DNA from: Caulobacter hibisci
Lineage (GTDB): Bacteria; Pseudomonadota; Alphaproteobacteria; Caulobacterales; Caulobacteraceae
Reading direction: 5' to 3'
NCBI RefSeq assembly: GCF_016135805.1
Contig: NZ_JADWOX010000001.1
Span: 1 to 64,000 of the forward strand
DNA: 64,000 bases
Shown here: piece after piece, positions 1 to 8,775 of the stretch
Position numbering within the stretch: the stretch's first letter is position 1
Layout: each line of letters opens with the position of its first letter
Notes under the pieces: model-generated
Told to the model about the DNA's origin: nothing
The model's input: the letters and a program-made list of their open reading frames with translations, nothing else
Database searches by the model: none
Program-made: the position numbers and the translations under genes

Positions 1-95
1 CTGGGCGTTTTCAGCCGCCGCCGGAGTCGACCGATTTGGCGTTCACTCCCCCCACCGATCGCTATGCGATCGCCTCCCCCAAAGGGGGAGGTTTC
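1..95. repeat. Intergenic composite palindromic element, family A (copy 1, cut by window start)
   Basis: Holds the palindrome CGATCGC-TAT-GCGATCG at 56-72 followed by a second stem, CCTCCCCC (73-80) with GGGGGAGG (84-91). Nearly the same two stems, preceded by similar sequence, recur near 28.7 kb. It ends about ten bases from the 3' end of the OsmC-like gene, where it could act in termination or mRNA protection. The left part is outside the window. Confidence 0.75.
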
Positions 96-105
96 TAAAT
101 ACCCG

Positions 106-501
106 TCACCCCTTCTCCAGCACCGTATCGATCGTAAACCCGCCTTTCAGGGCCAGGGTCACCGGCGTGCGCTCGACGACATCACGCAGACGGGCGATGG
201 CCGCCTCGTCGAGGTCGCCCGTGGCCGAGACCTTGCGGTCGATCTTCGGCTTGTCCCCGTGGGTGTCGAGGGTCAGCTCGGTCTCGATCGTGACGTCGCC
301 CCAGCCCTTGCGGTCGGCGTACATCCGCAGCGTGGTGGCGGTGCAGGCGGCCAGGCCGGCCAGCACGAAGCCGAACGGCGGCGGGCCGGCGTCCTGGCCG
401 CCCAGGGCCGTGGGCTCGTCGCCGACCAGCTTATGGCCGTTCACCTCGAGCAGGATCGTGTGGCGCGGATCGGCGGTGACGGCGTGGGCGCGCGAGGCCA
501 T
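106..501 (-). CDS. OsmC family protein
   Basis: A 131-residue protein of the OsmC/Ohr fold, cytoplasmic, with no signal peptide. The family signature around the peroxidatic cysteine is clear (LAACTATTLRMYADRKGW, Cys53). The second cysteine that classical OsmC and Ohr peroxidases use is replaced by Thr112 (ERTPVTLALKGG), so this belongs to the single-cysteine OsmC-like group whose substrate is not well defined. Classical hydroperoxide reduction should not be assumed. It starts 30 nt downstream of the aspartyl-protease-like gene on the same strand, so the two may be co-transcribed. Confidence 0.85.
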   Translation of the reverse strand: MASRAHAVTADPRHTILLEVNGHKLVGDEPTALGGQDAGPPPFGFVLAGLAACTATTLRMYADRKGWGDVTIETELTLDTHGDKPKIDRKVSATGDLDEAAIARLRDVVERTPVTLALKGGFTIDTVLEKG

Positions 502-531
502 GGGGAAACTCCGTACAGGGAAGGTGTGTGT

Positions 532-1275
532 CTAGGGCGTCAGCCAAAGGGCGTGGGCGGTTGGATCGAAGCGCAGGCGTCCACGCGCCAGGACCTCGAC
601 CCCCAGGGCGCCGACGACGCCGGGCGGCAGGTCGCCGGCCTTCACGGCGCGGGCGCGCGGATAGAGCCGGCCGTCGAAGGCCAGGGCCGCGATGGTTCCG
701 GCCGGCCTCTGGCGTGGGCCGTCGGCCGGCCCTCGGGCCCGCAGGGCGCCGCCCGAGGCGGTGTCGAGGGCGAAGGACCCCTGGACGCTCGTGAAGCCGT
801 CGGAGGCGGTCGCGCGCACCGTCGGCACCCCGCCGACCATCTCGACGGGCAGGGACGGCCCTGAGGGCCTCGTCAGCCCGTCGGGGGGCTCCAGCCGGAG
901 GCGACAGGGGGCGAAGTCGATGACGACCGTGTAGCGGGCCAGGACGTCGGCGCCGATGACCCCGGCGATGGGGGCGACGAAGCCGACGCCGCGATAGTCG
1001 AGGTCGGTGACGGCCACCGGCAGGGCAGGCAGCGCCTCGCCGGCCAGGCGCACGGGCAGGTTCAGGTCGGTGGCCTCGAAGCCGCCGGCCTGGGCCTTGG
1101 TCTCGTGTAACAGGGTATGGGGCGCCGACAGGTCGATGACGAAGTCGCCGGTCATGTCGCCGATCGCGGCGGGGGCGACGACCGCGCCGTTCTCGAACCA
1201 GCACGCGGTCTCGCCCGCCCGCGCCGAGGCGGCGGTCGCGAGGATCAGGGCCAGGACGAGGAGCGGGGCGCGCAT
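532..1275 (-). CDS. Secreted aspartyl-protease-like (retropepsin fold) protein
   Basis: 247 residues beginning with a Sec signal peptide (about residues 1-20, ending ASARA). Two internally similar halves each carry the outline of a pepsin/retropepsin lobe: FVIDLS at Asp48 and FALDTAS at Asp171, each followed by a G-x-x-G-x-[DE]-V-L-A-R element (GVIGADVLARY; GALGVEVLARG). The canonical DTG triad is degenerate in both halves (DLS and DTA), so activity is uncertain; a periplasmic binding or scaffold role is possible. Upstream of the OsmC-like gene on the same strand. Confidence 0.7.
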   Translation of the reverse strand: MRAPLLVLALILATAASARAGETACWFENGAVVAPAAIGDMTGDFVIDLSAPHTLLHETKAQAGGFEATDLNLPVRLAGEALPALPVAVTDLDYRGVGFVAPIAGVIGADVLARYTVVIDFAPCRLRLEPPDGLTRPSGPSLPVEMVGGVPTVRATASDGFTSVQGSFALDTASGGALRARGPADGPRQRPAGTIAALAFDGRLYPRARAVKAGDLPPGVVGALGVEVLARGRLRFDPTAHALWLTP

Positions 1276-1377
1276 GGGGGGAGACTAGAGCGTGTGCGGC
1301 GGCGGTGGGAAGCGCCGGGTGAGAGGATGGGGCATAGCCCGATGCAGCGTGCATGGCTTGAACGAAAGTGGGCGGAC

Positions 1378-1498
1378 GCTGCCGCGTCCGCCCCCCTCCG
1401 GCCCTCCGGGCCACCTTCCCCCAAGGGGGGAGGATCTATGCATCCATATGCTCCCCTCTGGGGGAGCTGTCGCGGAGCGACTGAGGGGGTCTTCCCCC
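1378..1498. repeat. Intergenic palindromic element, family A-like variant
   Basis: Fills the gap between two minus-strand genes. Contains CCCTCCGGCCCTCCGGGCC near 1385-1405, short C-run/G-run stems (CTTCCCCC with GGGGGGAG), and a second part with GCTCCCC/GGGGGAGC and GTCGCGGAGCGAC. The last base pair abuts the stop codon of the GH3 gene. Built from the same kinds of modules as the family A copies but not identical. Confidence 0.55.
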
Positions 1499-3754
1499 TT
1501 ACTTCAACAGCCCCACCGGCACGCTCTGCGCCGCCACGGTCGCCATCGCCTTGGCGCTGATCGCCGCCGAGGAGGCGCCCAGCTGCACCTCGTAGTCGCC
1601 GGCCGCGACCTTCCAGCCGTGGGCGGTTTCGTCCCAGGTGGCCAGCAGGCGCGGGTCGACGGTCACCGTGACGGCCTGGCTGGCGCCGGGCGCGAGGGCG
1701 ACCTTCTGGAAGCCGGCCAGGCGGCGCGGGGCTTCCCAGCCGCCGGCCTTGGGCGAGACATAGACCTGCGGCACGTCCTTGCCGGCGCGCTTGCCGGTGT
1801 TGGTGACCTTGAACGACACGGTCAGCTGGCCGCCGGCGGTCGAGGTCTTCAGGTCCGAATAGGCGAACGAGGTGTAAGACAGGCCGTGGCCGAACGGGAA
1901 CAGCGGCTGCAGGCCCTTCTTGTCGAACCACTTGTAGCCGATGGCCGCGCCCTCGATCGAATAGTCGACCGCGAACAGCGCTTCGGGCGTCTTGGGATCG
2001 CCGTCGAGCACGGGACGCGGCAGCTGGGCCTCGCCGGCAGGGAAGGTCACCGGCAGGCGGCCGGTAGCGTCGACCTCGCCGGTCAGCACGCGGGCGATGG
2101 CTTCGCCGCCGTTGGTGCCCGGATACCAGGCCTGCAGCACCGCGCCGACGTCGTTCAGCCACGGCATCAGCACCGGGCCGCCCGTCTCCAGCACCACGAC
2201 GACGTTCTTGCCGGCCTTGGCGGCCGCCGCGATCGTCGCGTCCTGGTTCTTGGGCAGGGTCAGGCTGGGGGCGTCTTCCGACTCGGTGGTCCACTGATCG
2301 GCGAAGACGATGACGAGGTCGCTCTCGGCGGCCAGCTTGGCGACCGCGGCGGCGTCCTTGCCGTCGTTGTAGGTGAACTTGGCCTGGGGCGCGCGCGCCT
2401 GCAGGGCCTTCAGCGGCGAGGACGGGTAGTAGATCACCGGGCCGGGCCAGGTCTTGGGCTCCAGGCCCTGCACCGCGCGGCCGCCGGCCGGATAGACCTG
2501 CGAGGAGCCGCCGCCCGACAGCACGCCGACATTGGCGTAGGCGCCGATCACGGCGATCTTCTGGGCCTTGAGCGCCAGGGGCAGCAGGCCCTTGTCGTTC
2601 TTCAGCAGGACCATGCCTTCCTCGGCGTCGGCCTGGCTGACCTTGCCGTTGGCGGCGAGATCGATCGGGGCGATCTTCACCGGATGGTCGACCGCGCCGC
2701 TGGCGAACAGCGAGCGGACGATGCGGCGGGCCATGTCGTCCAGGCGCGCCTGGCTGACCGCGCCGCTGGCGAGATCGGCCTTCAGCACGCTGGCCAGGAA
2801 GGGCTGCTTGTCGAAGGCGTCGCCGGCCGATTCCTGGTCGAGGCCGGCATTGACCGACTTGGCGCCGGAATGCACCGCGCCCCAGTCGGACATCACGTAG
2901 CCCTTGTAGCCCCAGTCCTGCTTCAGCACCTTGTTGAGCAGCCAGTCGTTCTCGCAGGCGTAGTCGCCGTTGACGCGGTTGTAGGCGCACATCACCGAGT
3001 GCGGGTCCGACGCCTCCATGGCGATCTGGAAGGCCAGCAGGTCGGAGGTGCGGGCGTCGGCCTGGCCGATCTTGCTGTCGACCACGAAGCGGCCGGTTTC
3101 CTGGGCGTTCAGGGCGTAGTGCTTGATGGTCGAGACGATCTTGGCCGACTGGATGCCCTTGATCTGGGCCCCGACCATGACGCCGGCCAGCAGCGGATCC
3201 TCGCCGCCATATTCGAAGTTGCGGCCGTTGCGCGGCTCGCGGACGAGGTTGACGCCGCCGGCCAGCATGACGTTGAAGCCCGAGTTGCGGGCCTCAGAGC
3301 CGATCATCGCGCCGCCCTTCTGGGCCAGCTCAGGGTTCCAGGTGGCCGTGGTGGCCATGCCCGAGGGCAGGGCGGTGCGCTCGCGGAACTCGGCGGCGCT
3401 GCCTTGCGTGGCCACGCCGACGCCGGCGTCGGTTTCCCACTGGGCCGGGATGCCCAGGCGCGGCAGGCCCGGCACGTAGCCGGCCGAGCCGGGCAGCGAG
3501 CCCTCGATGCGCGTGTACTTCGGCTTCATGTCAGCGCCGAAGTAGCCGTAGACCAGGGTCAGCTTCTCGTCCTGGGTCATGGCCTTGAGGACGAGGTCGG
3601 CGCGGGTGTCGGCGTCGAGCTTGGGGGCGAGCCAGGGCTTGGCGGCGGGAGCCGCGGCGTGGCCGGCATGATCCTGGGCGCAGGCGGGCAGGGCGGCCAG
3701 GCCCCCCAGGGCGATGGTCAGGGCCAGGGCGCTGGCGCGGAAACGCGAGTTCAT
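1499..3754 (-). CDS. Glycoside hydrolase family 3, beta-glucosidase type, exported
   Basis: 751 residues. Starts at the ATG at 3754, which has GGGAGG just upstream; a longer reading frame continues upstream but overlaps the regulator gene. An N-terminal signal ends ALPACAQ (residues 1-27); the cysteine could be a lipobox, although Pro at -2 is unusual. The GH3 TIM-barrel domain shows REPRNGRNFEYGGEDPLL and IKHYALN (Lys211-His212), and the nucleophile motif VMSDWGAVHS puts the catalytic Asp at 290. A fibronectin-III-like domain closes the protein (about 640-751). It should hydrolyse beta-linked gluco- or xylo-oligosaccharides in the periplasm. It lies 68 nt downstream of the LacI gene and divergent from the TonB receptor, which suggests a glycan-use locus. 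Exact sugar unknown. Confidence 0.92.
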   Translation of the reverse strand: MNSRFRASALALTIALGGLAALPACAQDHAGHAAAPAAKPWLAPKLDADTRADLVLKAMTQDEKLTLVYGYFGADMKPKYTRIEGSLPGSAGYVPGLPRLGIPAQWETDAGVGVATQGSAAEFRERTALPSGMATTATWNPELAQKGGAMIGSEARNSGFNVMLAGGVNLVREPRNGRNFEYGGEDPLLAGVMVGAQIKGIQSAKIVSTIKHYALNAQETGRFVVDSKIGQADARTSDLLAFQIAMEASDPHSVMCAYNRVNGDYACENDWLLNKVLKQDWGYKGYVMSDWGAVHSGAKSVNAGLDQESAGDAFDKQPFLASVLKADLASGAVSQARLDDMARRIVRSLFASGAVDHPVKIAPIDLAANGKVSQADAEEGMVLLKNDKGLLPLALKAQKIAVIGAYANVGVLSGGGSSQVYPAGGRAVQGLEPKTWPGPVIYYPSSPLKALQARAPQAKFTYNDGKDAAAVAKLAAESDLVIVFADQWTTESEDAPSLTLPKNQDATIAAAAKAGKNVVVVLETGGPVLMPWLNDVGAVLQAWYPGTNGGEAIARVLTGEVDATGRLPVTFPAGEAQLPRPVLDGDPKTPEALFAVDYSIEGAAIGYKWFDKKGLQPLFPFGHGLSYTSFAYSDLKTSTAGGQLTVSFKVTNTGKRAGKDVPQVYVSPKAGGWEAPRRLAGFQKVALAPGASQAVTVTVDPRLLATWDETAHGWKVAAGDYEVQLGASSAAISAKAMATVAAQSVPVGLLK

Positions 3755-3822
3755 TCTACCTCCCACATGGATCTTTATTGGCCGGGCGAGCCGGCGGGCG
3801 TGCGGCGGACGGAGACGCTCCG

Positions 3823-4863
3823 TCAGCTGGTCTTGGCCGGCGGCGGTCCCTTGCGGGCCGGGCCGGTGGATTCGCGGATCACCAGGCTGTGCTGGGCCAG
3901 GAACGGCCCGGTGCGCAGGCCCGATTCGCCGCTGTTCCAGGCCGCGAAGGTCTGCAGGGCGCGCAGGGCCATGGGCTCGAACGGCTGGCGGATGGTGGTC
4001 AGGGTCGGCCAGATGACCCCGGCGATCGGCGCGTCGTCGAAACCGACCACCGAGATGTCGTCGGGAATGCGCAGGCCGCGGCGCTGGGCCTCCATGCAGG
4101 TGGCGGCGGCCATCTCGTCGTTGGCGGCGAAGATGGCGGTCGGCGGATTGTCGATCTCGAGCAGCAGCTTGGACGCGTCCAGGCCGGTCTTGAAGGTGAA
4201 CTCGCCCTGGACGATCAGCTCCGGCGCCGGGCGCGGCAGGCCGGCGGCGGCATAGGCCTCGAAGAAGCCGTTGCGGCGATGGGTGCTGGCGGCGTGGTCC
4301 GGGTGGCCCGAGATGTGGCCGATGCGGGTATGGCCCAGGCTGAACAGGTGCTCGACCACCTCGCGGGCGGCGGCGCGGTCGTCCATGGCGATGGCGGGGA
4401 AGTGCGGGTCCGGCGTGGTCGGCGAGATCAGCACGCAGCGCACCTCCAGCTCGCGCAGAAGCGCCTTCAGCGGGCCGAAGTCGCATTCGGGCGGCAGCAG
4501 CACGACCTCGCGGATGCCGCCGTCCTCGACGAAGGCGCGGATGCGGTCCTGCCAACCGGAGATCGGGCCGTCGAACAGCTCGACCGTCAGGTGGCGGCCG
4601 GTCTCCAGGCAAGCCAGCAGCAGGGCGTGGTGGGTGCGGGTGTGGTAGCCGCCGCTGGGGTCGCCCATCAGGGCGCCGACGGCCGAAGCGCCCTGGGCGC
4701 GAAACTGGCGGGCCACGGCGCTGGGCTGATAGCCGAGCGTCGACATGGCTTCGCGGACCTTGTCGCGAGTCTTGCCGGTGACGCTGGCGTGGTCGTTCAG
4801 GACCCGTGACACCGTCTTGGCCGAGACCCCCGCGCGTTGGGCCACATCGTGAATTGTCGCCAT
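3823..4863 (-). CDS. LacI family transcriptional regulator
   Basis: 346 residues. The start at 4863 gives the standard N-terminus: a LacI helix-turn-helix (TIHDVAQRAGVSAKTVSRVLN-type, residues 3-23) followed by hinge helix (YQPSAVARQFR) and a periplasmic-binding-protein-like sensor domain with VVGFDDAPIAGVIWPTLTT. Likely a cytoplasmic sugar-responsive repressor. It precedes the GH3 gene on the same strand with a 68-nt gap and is divergent from the TonB receptor, so it probably controls both directions through the 665-nt gap to its right, which carries two candidate operators. The effector cannot be told from the sequence. Confidence 0.9.
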   Translation of the reverse strand: MATIHDVAQRAGVSAKTVSRVLNDHASVTGKTRDKVREAMSTLGYQPSAVARQFRAQGASAVGALMGDPSGGYHTRTHHALLLACLETGRHLTVELFDGPISGWQDRIRAFVEDGGIREVVLLPPECDFGPLKALLRELEVRCVLISPTTPDPHFPAIAMDDRAAAREVVEHLFSLGHTRIGHISGHPDHAASTHRRNGFFEAYAAAGLPRPAPELIVQGEFTFKTGLDASKLLLEIDNPPTAIFAANDEMAAATCMEAQRRGLRIPDDISVVGFDDAPIAGVIWPTLTTIRQPFEPMALRALQTFAAWNSGESGLRTGPFLAQHSLVIRESTGPARKGPPPAKTS

Positions 4864-4973
4864 GAAGGATCCGCACCCGACCTGGCCGTCGCCACGCGTC
4901 TCCCCGGCAGGGGCGGCGGCTGGACGGCTGCTGAGCCAGCCATACCCCAGCTCGACGGGCTTGTCATGCGATG

Positions 4974-5043
4974 GGACATGCACGGGTCAAAAAATGTCTC
5001 AGAGTCAGACATTGATATGTCCTATAAATGGCTTTCAGGACAT
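4974..5043. promoter_or_regulatory. Cluster of GGACAT/ATGTC half-sites (candidate operator)
   Basis: Perfect inverted repeat AATGTCT (4993-4999) with AGACATT (5007-5013), spacer 7. A second pair is ATGTCC (5017-5022) with GGACAT (5038-5043), spacer 15. One more GGACAT lies at 4974-4979 and another at 5320-5325. Five half-sites within 70 bp just upstream of the LacI-type gene suggest a regulator binding region, perhaps autoregulatory. No experimental support. Confidence 0.4.
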
Positions 5044-5287
5044 TCAAGCGTGGCTTTCCGGTCGCGATGGAGCCGAATCTGCCGCCTGGATCTCGCCATG
5101 ATGCTCGCCTGACGATTTTGTTTGGCCATGGCGCACACTCATTGGCAGCGCTGTCTTGCGAGTTCGAGGCAATGGCGCGATGTAGGTAAAAGTCATTGTA
5201 AAACAACGGAAACGTGGAGGGTTCGCCGTCGCTTGCAAGGGTGTGTAGCTTCGTGGAAATGCTTGGAAATCGGCGGATTTCCAAAAA

Positions 5288-5301
5288 TGACAACGTTGAC
5301 A
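5288..5301. promoter_or_regulatory. Candidate LacI-family operator TGACAACGTTGACA
   Basis: A 14-bp near-perfect palindrome (6 of 7 pairs) with the central CG that is usual for LacI-family operators. Its right half contains TTGACA, so binding could block a -35 element for the TonB receptor, which starts 227 nt downstream. Confidence 0.4.
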
Positions 5302-5528
5302 TTCCTGTTGACTTGCTCGGGACATTTGGGAATGTAGCCACCGTGACCGGCGACAAAGAGCCGGCTCGCAGCACCGTTCCGGCGCCGGGGGTCGCCGACA
5401 GGACATCGCCGGGTCAAGGCCGCCAACAGCAGGTGGCGTGAGGGTCTGGACCCGGGCTCAAGACCTACCGCGGCGTCCGCAGGCGTCGTGGCCCGAACGC
5501 AAGAACAAAGACATTGGGGAGCGATCAG

Positions 5529-8500
5529 TTGACCATACCACGTACGAAGTCCGTCTGGACTCGCGGCTTGACCCTGGCCTTGCTGGCCGGCGCGTCTCAG
5601 GCCGCCATCAGCACCACCGCCATGGCGCAGGCCATCATCGAGCAGAACACGGTCGAGGAAGTCGTCGTCACCGGCGTGCGCGGCTCGCAGCTGCGATCCG
5701 TCGACGTCAAGCGCAAGGAAACCGCGATCGTCGACGCGATCTCGTCGGAAGACATCGGCAAGCTGCCTGACGTCACCGTCGCCGACGCGCTGCAGCGCAT
5801 CTCGGGCATCCAGATCCAGCGCGACGCCGGCGAAGGCAAGAGTGTCAACATCCGCGGCCTGTCGCAGGTCATCACCCTGCTGAACGGCGAGCAATACCTG
5901 AGCGCCGGCAACATGGGTTCGGCCCAGCCCAACCTGCTGGACGTGCCCTCGCAGCTGATGAACCAGGTCGTGGTCTACAAGTCGACCGACCCGAACAACG
6001 CCCTGGCGGGCATCTCGGGCACCATCGATCTGCGCACCCGCCGCCCCTTCATGATGAAGGAAGGCTTCCAGATCGCCGGCGGTCTCGAAGCCCAGCGCGG
6101 CGAGCGCACCAAGGACGACGACTACCTGGCCAACATCCTGGCCAGCTGGCGCAACGACCGCGTCGGGGTGCTGGTCTCGGGCGTGCGCAGCGAGTCGCAC
6201 CTGAGCAACAACTTCTCGGGCGCCGTCGTGCTGTCGGGCAACAACGACTGGGGCGGTTCGAACCCGAACAACTTCCTCTCGCCGCACGGCTTCGAAAGCT
6301 ACAACCGCGTCGTGGAGCGCAAGCGGACCGGCCTGAACGTGTCGTTCGAGGCCGACCTGGGCGAAGGCTTCACCCTGATCGCGGAAGGCTTCTACGCCAA
6401 GCTCGACGAATATAACCGCGCCGTCGGCATCAACATCTCCAACCGCTGGGACGGCGGCGCTTTCGGCGCCTGGACCACGCCCACCGACACCCGCGCGACC
6501 GGCGTCAGCGCGCCCTCGACCGGCGGCGGCAACGGCCGTCCGTGGCTGGCCGTGGACGAGTACGACATCAATGCGTGGTGGATTAACTCCTTCACCGTCA
6601 ACCGCGTCACCAAGTCCGAGAGCAAGAACTACAATCTCGAACTGAAGTACGACAACGGCGGCAACCTCACCTTCGAGGCCCGCGCCATCCGCGCCAACGG
6701 CGAACGCCTGAGCATGAACGGCCAGGCCCAGGGCGACCTTTCCAACTGGCAGTACGGCGACGGCCGCTTCAACCTGTTCCGCAACGCCGCCGACCGCACC
6801 CGCGGTCCGTTCTATCCCAAGGCCATCTGCGACACCTATCCGGCCAGCCAGCGCAGCAACGCCGTCGTCGGCTCGGCCGGCGGCTGCTACCTGAACCCTA
6901 ACCCGCTGGGCTACGGGCAGAACCCGCAGCTGCACTACGACATCAGCGGCAATCACCCGGTGTGGAGCGGCTTCGATACGCCGATCTCGGGCGGCCTGGG
7001 CGCGGGCAAGACCCTGCGCGACTACATGGCCAACAAGGACAGCTACGCGATCGCGGCCTTCTCGTCGGAAGGCAATAACGAAGTTGAGTCGGACATGAAC
7101 GTGTTCCGCGCCGACGGACACTATCGCTTCGACGAGAACTTCCTGGGCTTCATCACCAAGGTCGACGCCGGGGTTCGCCTCAGTGACCGTTCGGTCAGCG
7201 TCGAGCAGTTCCACCTGTTCTCGGGCTTCTACGGCGGCACGCCGGGCGCGGTGCAGGCCAACGGTTCGGCCGTGCCGGCCGCCGGCTGCATGGCGCAGTG
7301 GAAGGCCATCGACGTGGTCATGAACCAGAACCAGTGCCAGGCCGGCGAGTTCGTGCCGAACCCGGTCACCGGCGTGCCCGAGTTCCAGGGCTACACCGTC
7401 AACCGTCCGACCAAGCTCTCGACCTACAACAACACGCTGTTCGTCACCGACCTGGGCGGCGTCACCTCCGGCATGCCCGGGTTCTGGGCCGTCGATCCGC
7501 GCGACTTCGACAACGTGCTGGCCTTCCAGAAGAAGGTGTTCGGCGACGCCGTCCGCGTCACCGTTCCGGGCCAGACCTACGACGTCGACCTGAAGGAGCA
7601 GAGCGCCTACTTCGCCAGCAGCTACGAGATCGGCAAGTTCTCGGGCGACTTCGGCCTGCGCGTCATCGAGACGGAGCTGCTGGTCAAGCAGAACCTGACC
7701 GGCGATACGATGAACTACGGCGACACCAACGCCGACGACGGCGACACGGTCACCCGCCGCAAGTACCGCGACTGGCTGCCGTCGTTCAACGGCGCCTATG
7801 AGCTGACCGACAACGTCAAGCTCCGCTTCTCGTACTCCAAGACCATGCAGCCGCTCGACCTGGGCAGCTACGGCGGCGGCCTCAAGATCAACACCGCCGA
7901 CTGCGGCGCGTCTCTGCCGAACGTCCGCTGCGTCACCGGCGCCGAGGCCTCGGGCAACCCGGATCTGGATCCGTGGCGCTCGCAGAACTTCGACGTCGCG
8001 GCCGAGTACTACTTCGGCCAGGCCTCGATGCTGAACATCACGGCCTTCCGGCTGAAGATCGACAGCTACGTCACCGGCGGCACCATCAAGGGCAGCTTCC
8101 CCGACCAGGACGGCGTGATCCGCCGCGAGGTCGACGTGTCGCTGCCGCTGCAAGGCGACGGCGGCGAGGTGAAGGGCCTGGAAGTGGGCGCCAAGGTCGC
8201 CTTCAGCGACGTGATCCCCGACACCCCGATCCTGCGCAACTTCGGGGTCGACACCAACTATACCTTCTCGCCCAGCGAGGAGGCCCGGATCGACCTGTCG
8301 GGCGAGAAGCTGCCGTTCTTCGACAACTCCAAGCACCAGTTCAACTTCGTGGGCTGGTACCAGGACGACAAGCTGCAGGCCCGGGTGGCCTACAACTTCC
8401 GCACCGATCGCCTGGCCGGCACCATGGGCGGCGGCGGCGGCCGGACCATCCCGGTCATGCAGGACGCCACCGGCTACGTCGACGTCAACGTCAGCTACCA

Positions 8501-8654
8501 GGTCCGCGACAACGTCACGGTCTATTTCAACGGCTCGAACGTGACCGGCGAAATCGAGGATTACTACCTGAAGTTCGCGAAGGGGAAGGAGCAGTACTCG
8601 TCGCAGAACGAGTTCGAACCCCGCTACGTGATCGGCGTCCGCGCCAAGTGGTGA
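5529..8654 (+). CDS. TonB-dependent outer-membrane receptor (Caulobacter/Xanthomonas type)
   Basis: 1041 residues from the TTG at 5529, chosen because GGGGAG lies seven bases upstream; a TTG 15 bases earlier has no such site. Signal peptide of about 34 residues ending TAMAQ. The plug domain starts with EEVVVTGVRGSQLRSV and includes DVTVADALQRISGIQIQRD and NIRGLSQVITLLNGE; the remainder is the 22-strand barrel, closing with the aromatic C-terminus VIGVRAKW. The length fits the large TonB receptors (TIGR01782-like) that import glycans or other bulky ligands in Caulobacterales. Its neighbours, a GH3 enzyme, a LacI regulator and two halogenases, suggest a carbohydrate or glycoside substrate. Followed by a strong terminator, so the halogenases probably need read-through or their own promoter. 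Confidence 0.93.
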   Translation: MTIPRTKSVWTRGLTLALLAGASQAAISTTAMAQAIIEQNTVEEVVVTGVRGSQLRSVDVKRKETAIVDAISSEDIGKLPDVTVADALQRISGIQIQRDAGEGKSVNIRGLSQVITLLNGEQYLSAGNMGSAQPNLLDVPSQLMNQVVVYKSTDPNNALAGISGTIDLRTRRPFMMKEGFQIAGGLEAQRGERTKDDDYLANILASWRNDRVGVLVSGVRSESHLSNNFSGAVVLSGNNDWGGSNPNNFLSPHGFESYNRVVERKRTGLNVSFEADLGEGFTLIAEGFYAKLDEYNRAVGINISNRWDGGAFGAWTTPTDTRATGVSAPSTGGGNGRPWLAVDEYDINAWWINSFTVNRVTKSESKNYNLELKYDNGGNLTFEARAIRANGERLSMNGQAQGDLSNWQYGDGRFNLFRNAADRTRGPFYPKAICDTYPASQRSNAVVGSAGGCYLNPNPLGYGQNPQLHYDISGNHPVWSGFDTPISGGLGAGKTLRDYMANKDSYAIAAFSSEGNNEVESDMNVFRADGHYRFDENFLGFITKVDAGVRLSDRSVSVEQFHLFSGFYGGTPGAVQANGSAVPAAGCMAQWKAIDVVMNQNQCQAGEFVPNPVTGVPEFQGYTVNRPTKLSTYNNTLFVTDLGGVTSGMPGFWAVDPRDFDNVLAFQKKVFGDAVRVTVPGQTYDVDLKEQSAYFASSYEIGKFSGDFGLRVIETELLVKQNLTGDTMNYGDTNADDGDTVTRRKYRDWLPSFNGAYELTDNVKLRFSYSKTMQPLDLGSYGGGLKINTADCGASLPNVRCVTGAEASGNPDLDPWRSQNFDVAAEYYFGQASMLNITAFRLKIDSYVTGGTIKGSFPDQDGVIRREVDVSLPLQGDGGEVKGLEVGAKVAFSDVIPDTPILRNFGVDTNYTFSPSEEARIDLSGEKLPFFDNSKHQFNFVGWYQDDKLQARVAYNFRTDRLAGTMGGGGGRTIPVMQDATGYVDVNVSYQVRDNVTVYFNGSNVTGEIEDYYLKFAKGKEQYSSQNEFEPRYVIGVRAKW

Positions 8655-8673
8655 TCTGACTTTCTTTCCCTGC

Positions 8674-8713
8674 CCGTCGTGGCGGTCCCCTAGGCCGCCA
8701 CGACGGTTTTTTT
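8674..8713 (+). terminator. Rho-independent terminator after the TonB receptor
   Basis: Perfect 12-bp stem CCGTCGTGGCGG (8674-8685) with CCGCCACGACGG (8695-8706), nine-base loop, then seven T residues. Confidence 0.92.
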
Positions 8714-8775
8714 GTTTGGGAGGGCGCTTTGCAGTCGCGCCTTACGGCGCCAGTTTCGGTCGGGGAGGACCGGCT

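Larger units (their letters stand above)
4864..5528. promoter_or_regulatory. Divergent regulatory region between lacI-type gene and TonB receptor
   Basis: 665 nt with no convincing gene; several short frames exist but none has sensible composition. It is more AT-rich than its surroundings from about 4985 to 5340. It contains a cluster of GGACAT/ATGTC-type half-sites near the regulator start and a LacI-type palindrome nearer to the receptor, both listed separately. A hexamer TTGACA lies at 5296-5301 and a TTGACT at 5308-5313, either of which could be a -35 element for the receptor. Confidence 0.5.

Noticed and set aside
1245..2990. Long open frame of 581 codons on the minus strand overlapping the GH3 gene
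   Set aside because: Arg/Gly/Pro-rich shadow frame caused by high GC; the GH3 frame has clear motifs over the same stretch.
1292..4255. 987-codon open frame on the plus strand
   Set aside because: Lies opposite the GH3 and LacI genes, has no recognisable motif and a composition rich in Gly, Arg, Ala and Gln typical of antisense frames.
4964..5406. Two minus-strand frames of 120-136 codons in the gap between lacI and the TonB receptor
   Set aside because: Overlap each other, lack ribosome binding sites, and have scattered composition; the region has the look of a promoter region.
5193..8336. 1047-codon open frame antisense to the TonB receptor
   Set aside because: Val/Gly/Asp-rich shadow frame; the plus-strand receptor is convincing from signal peptide to final tryptophan.
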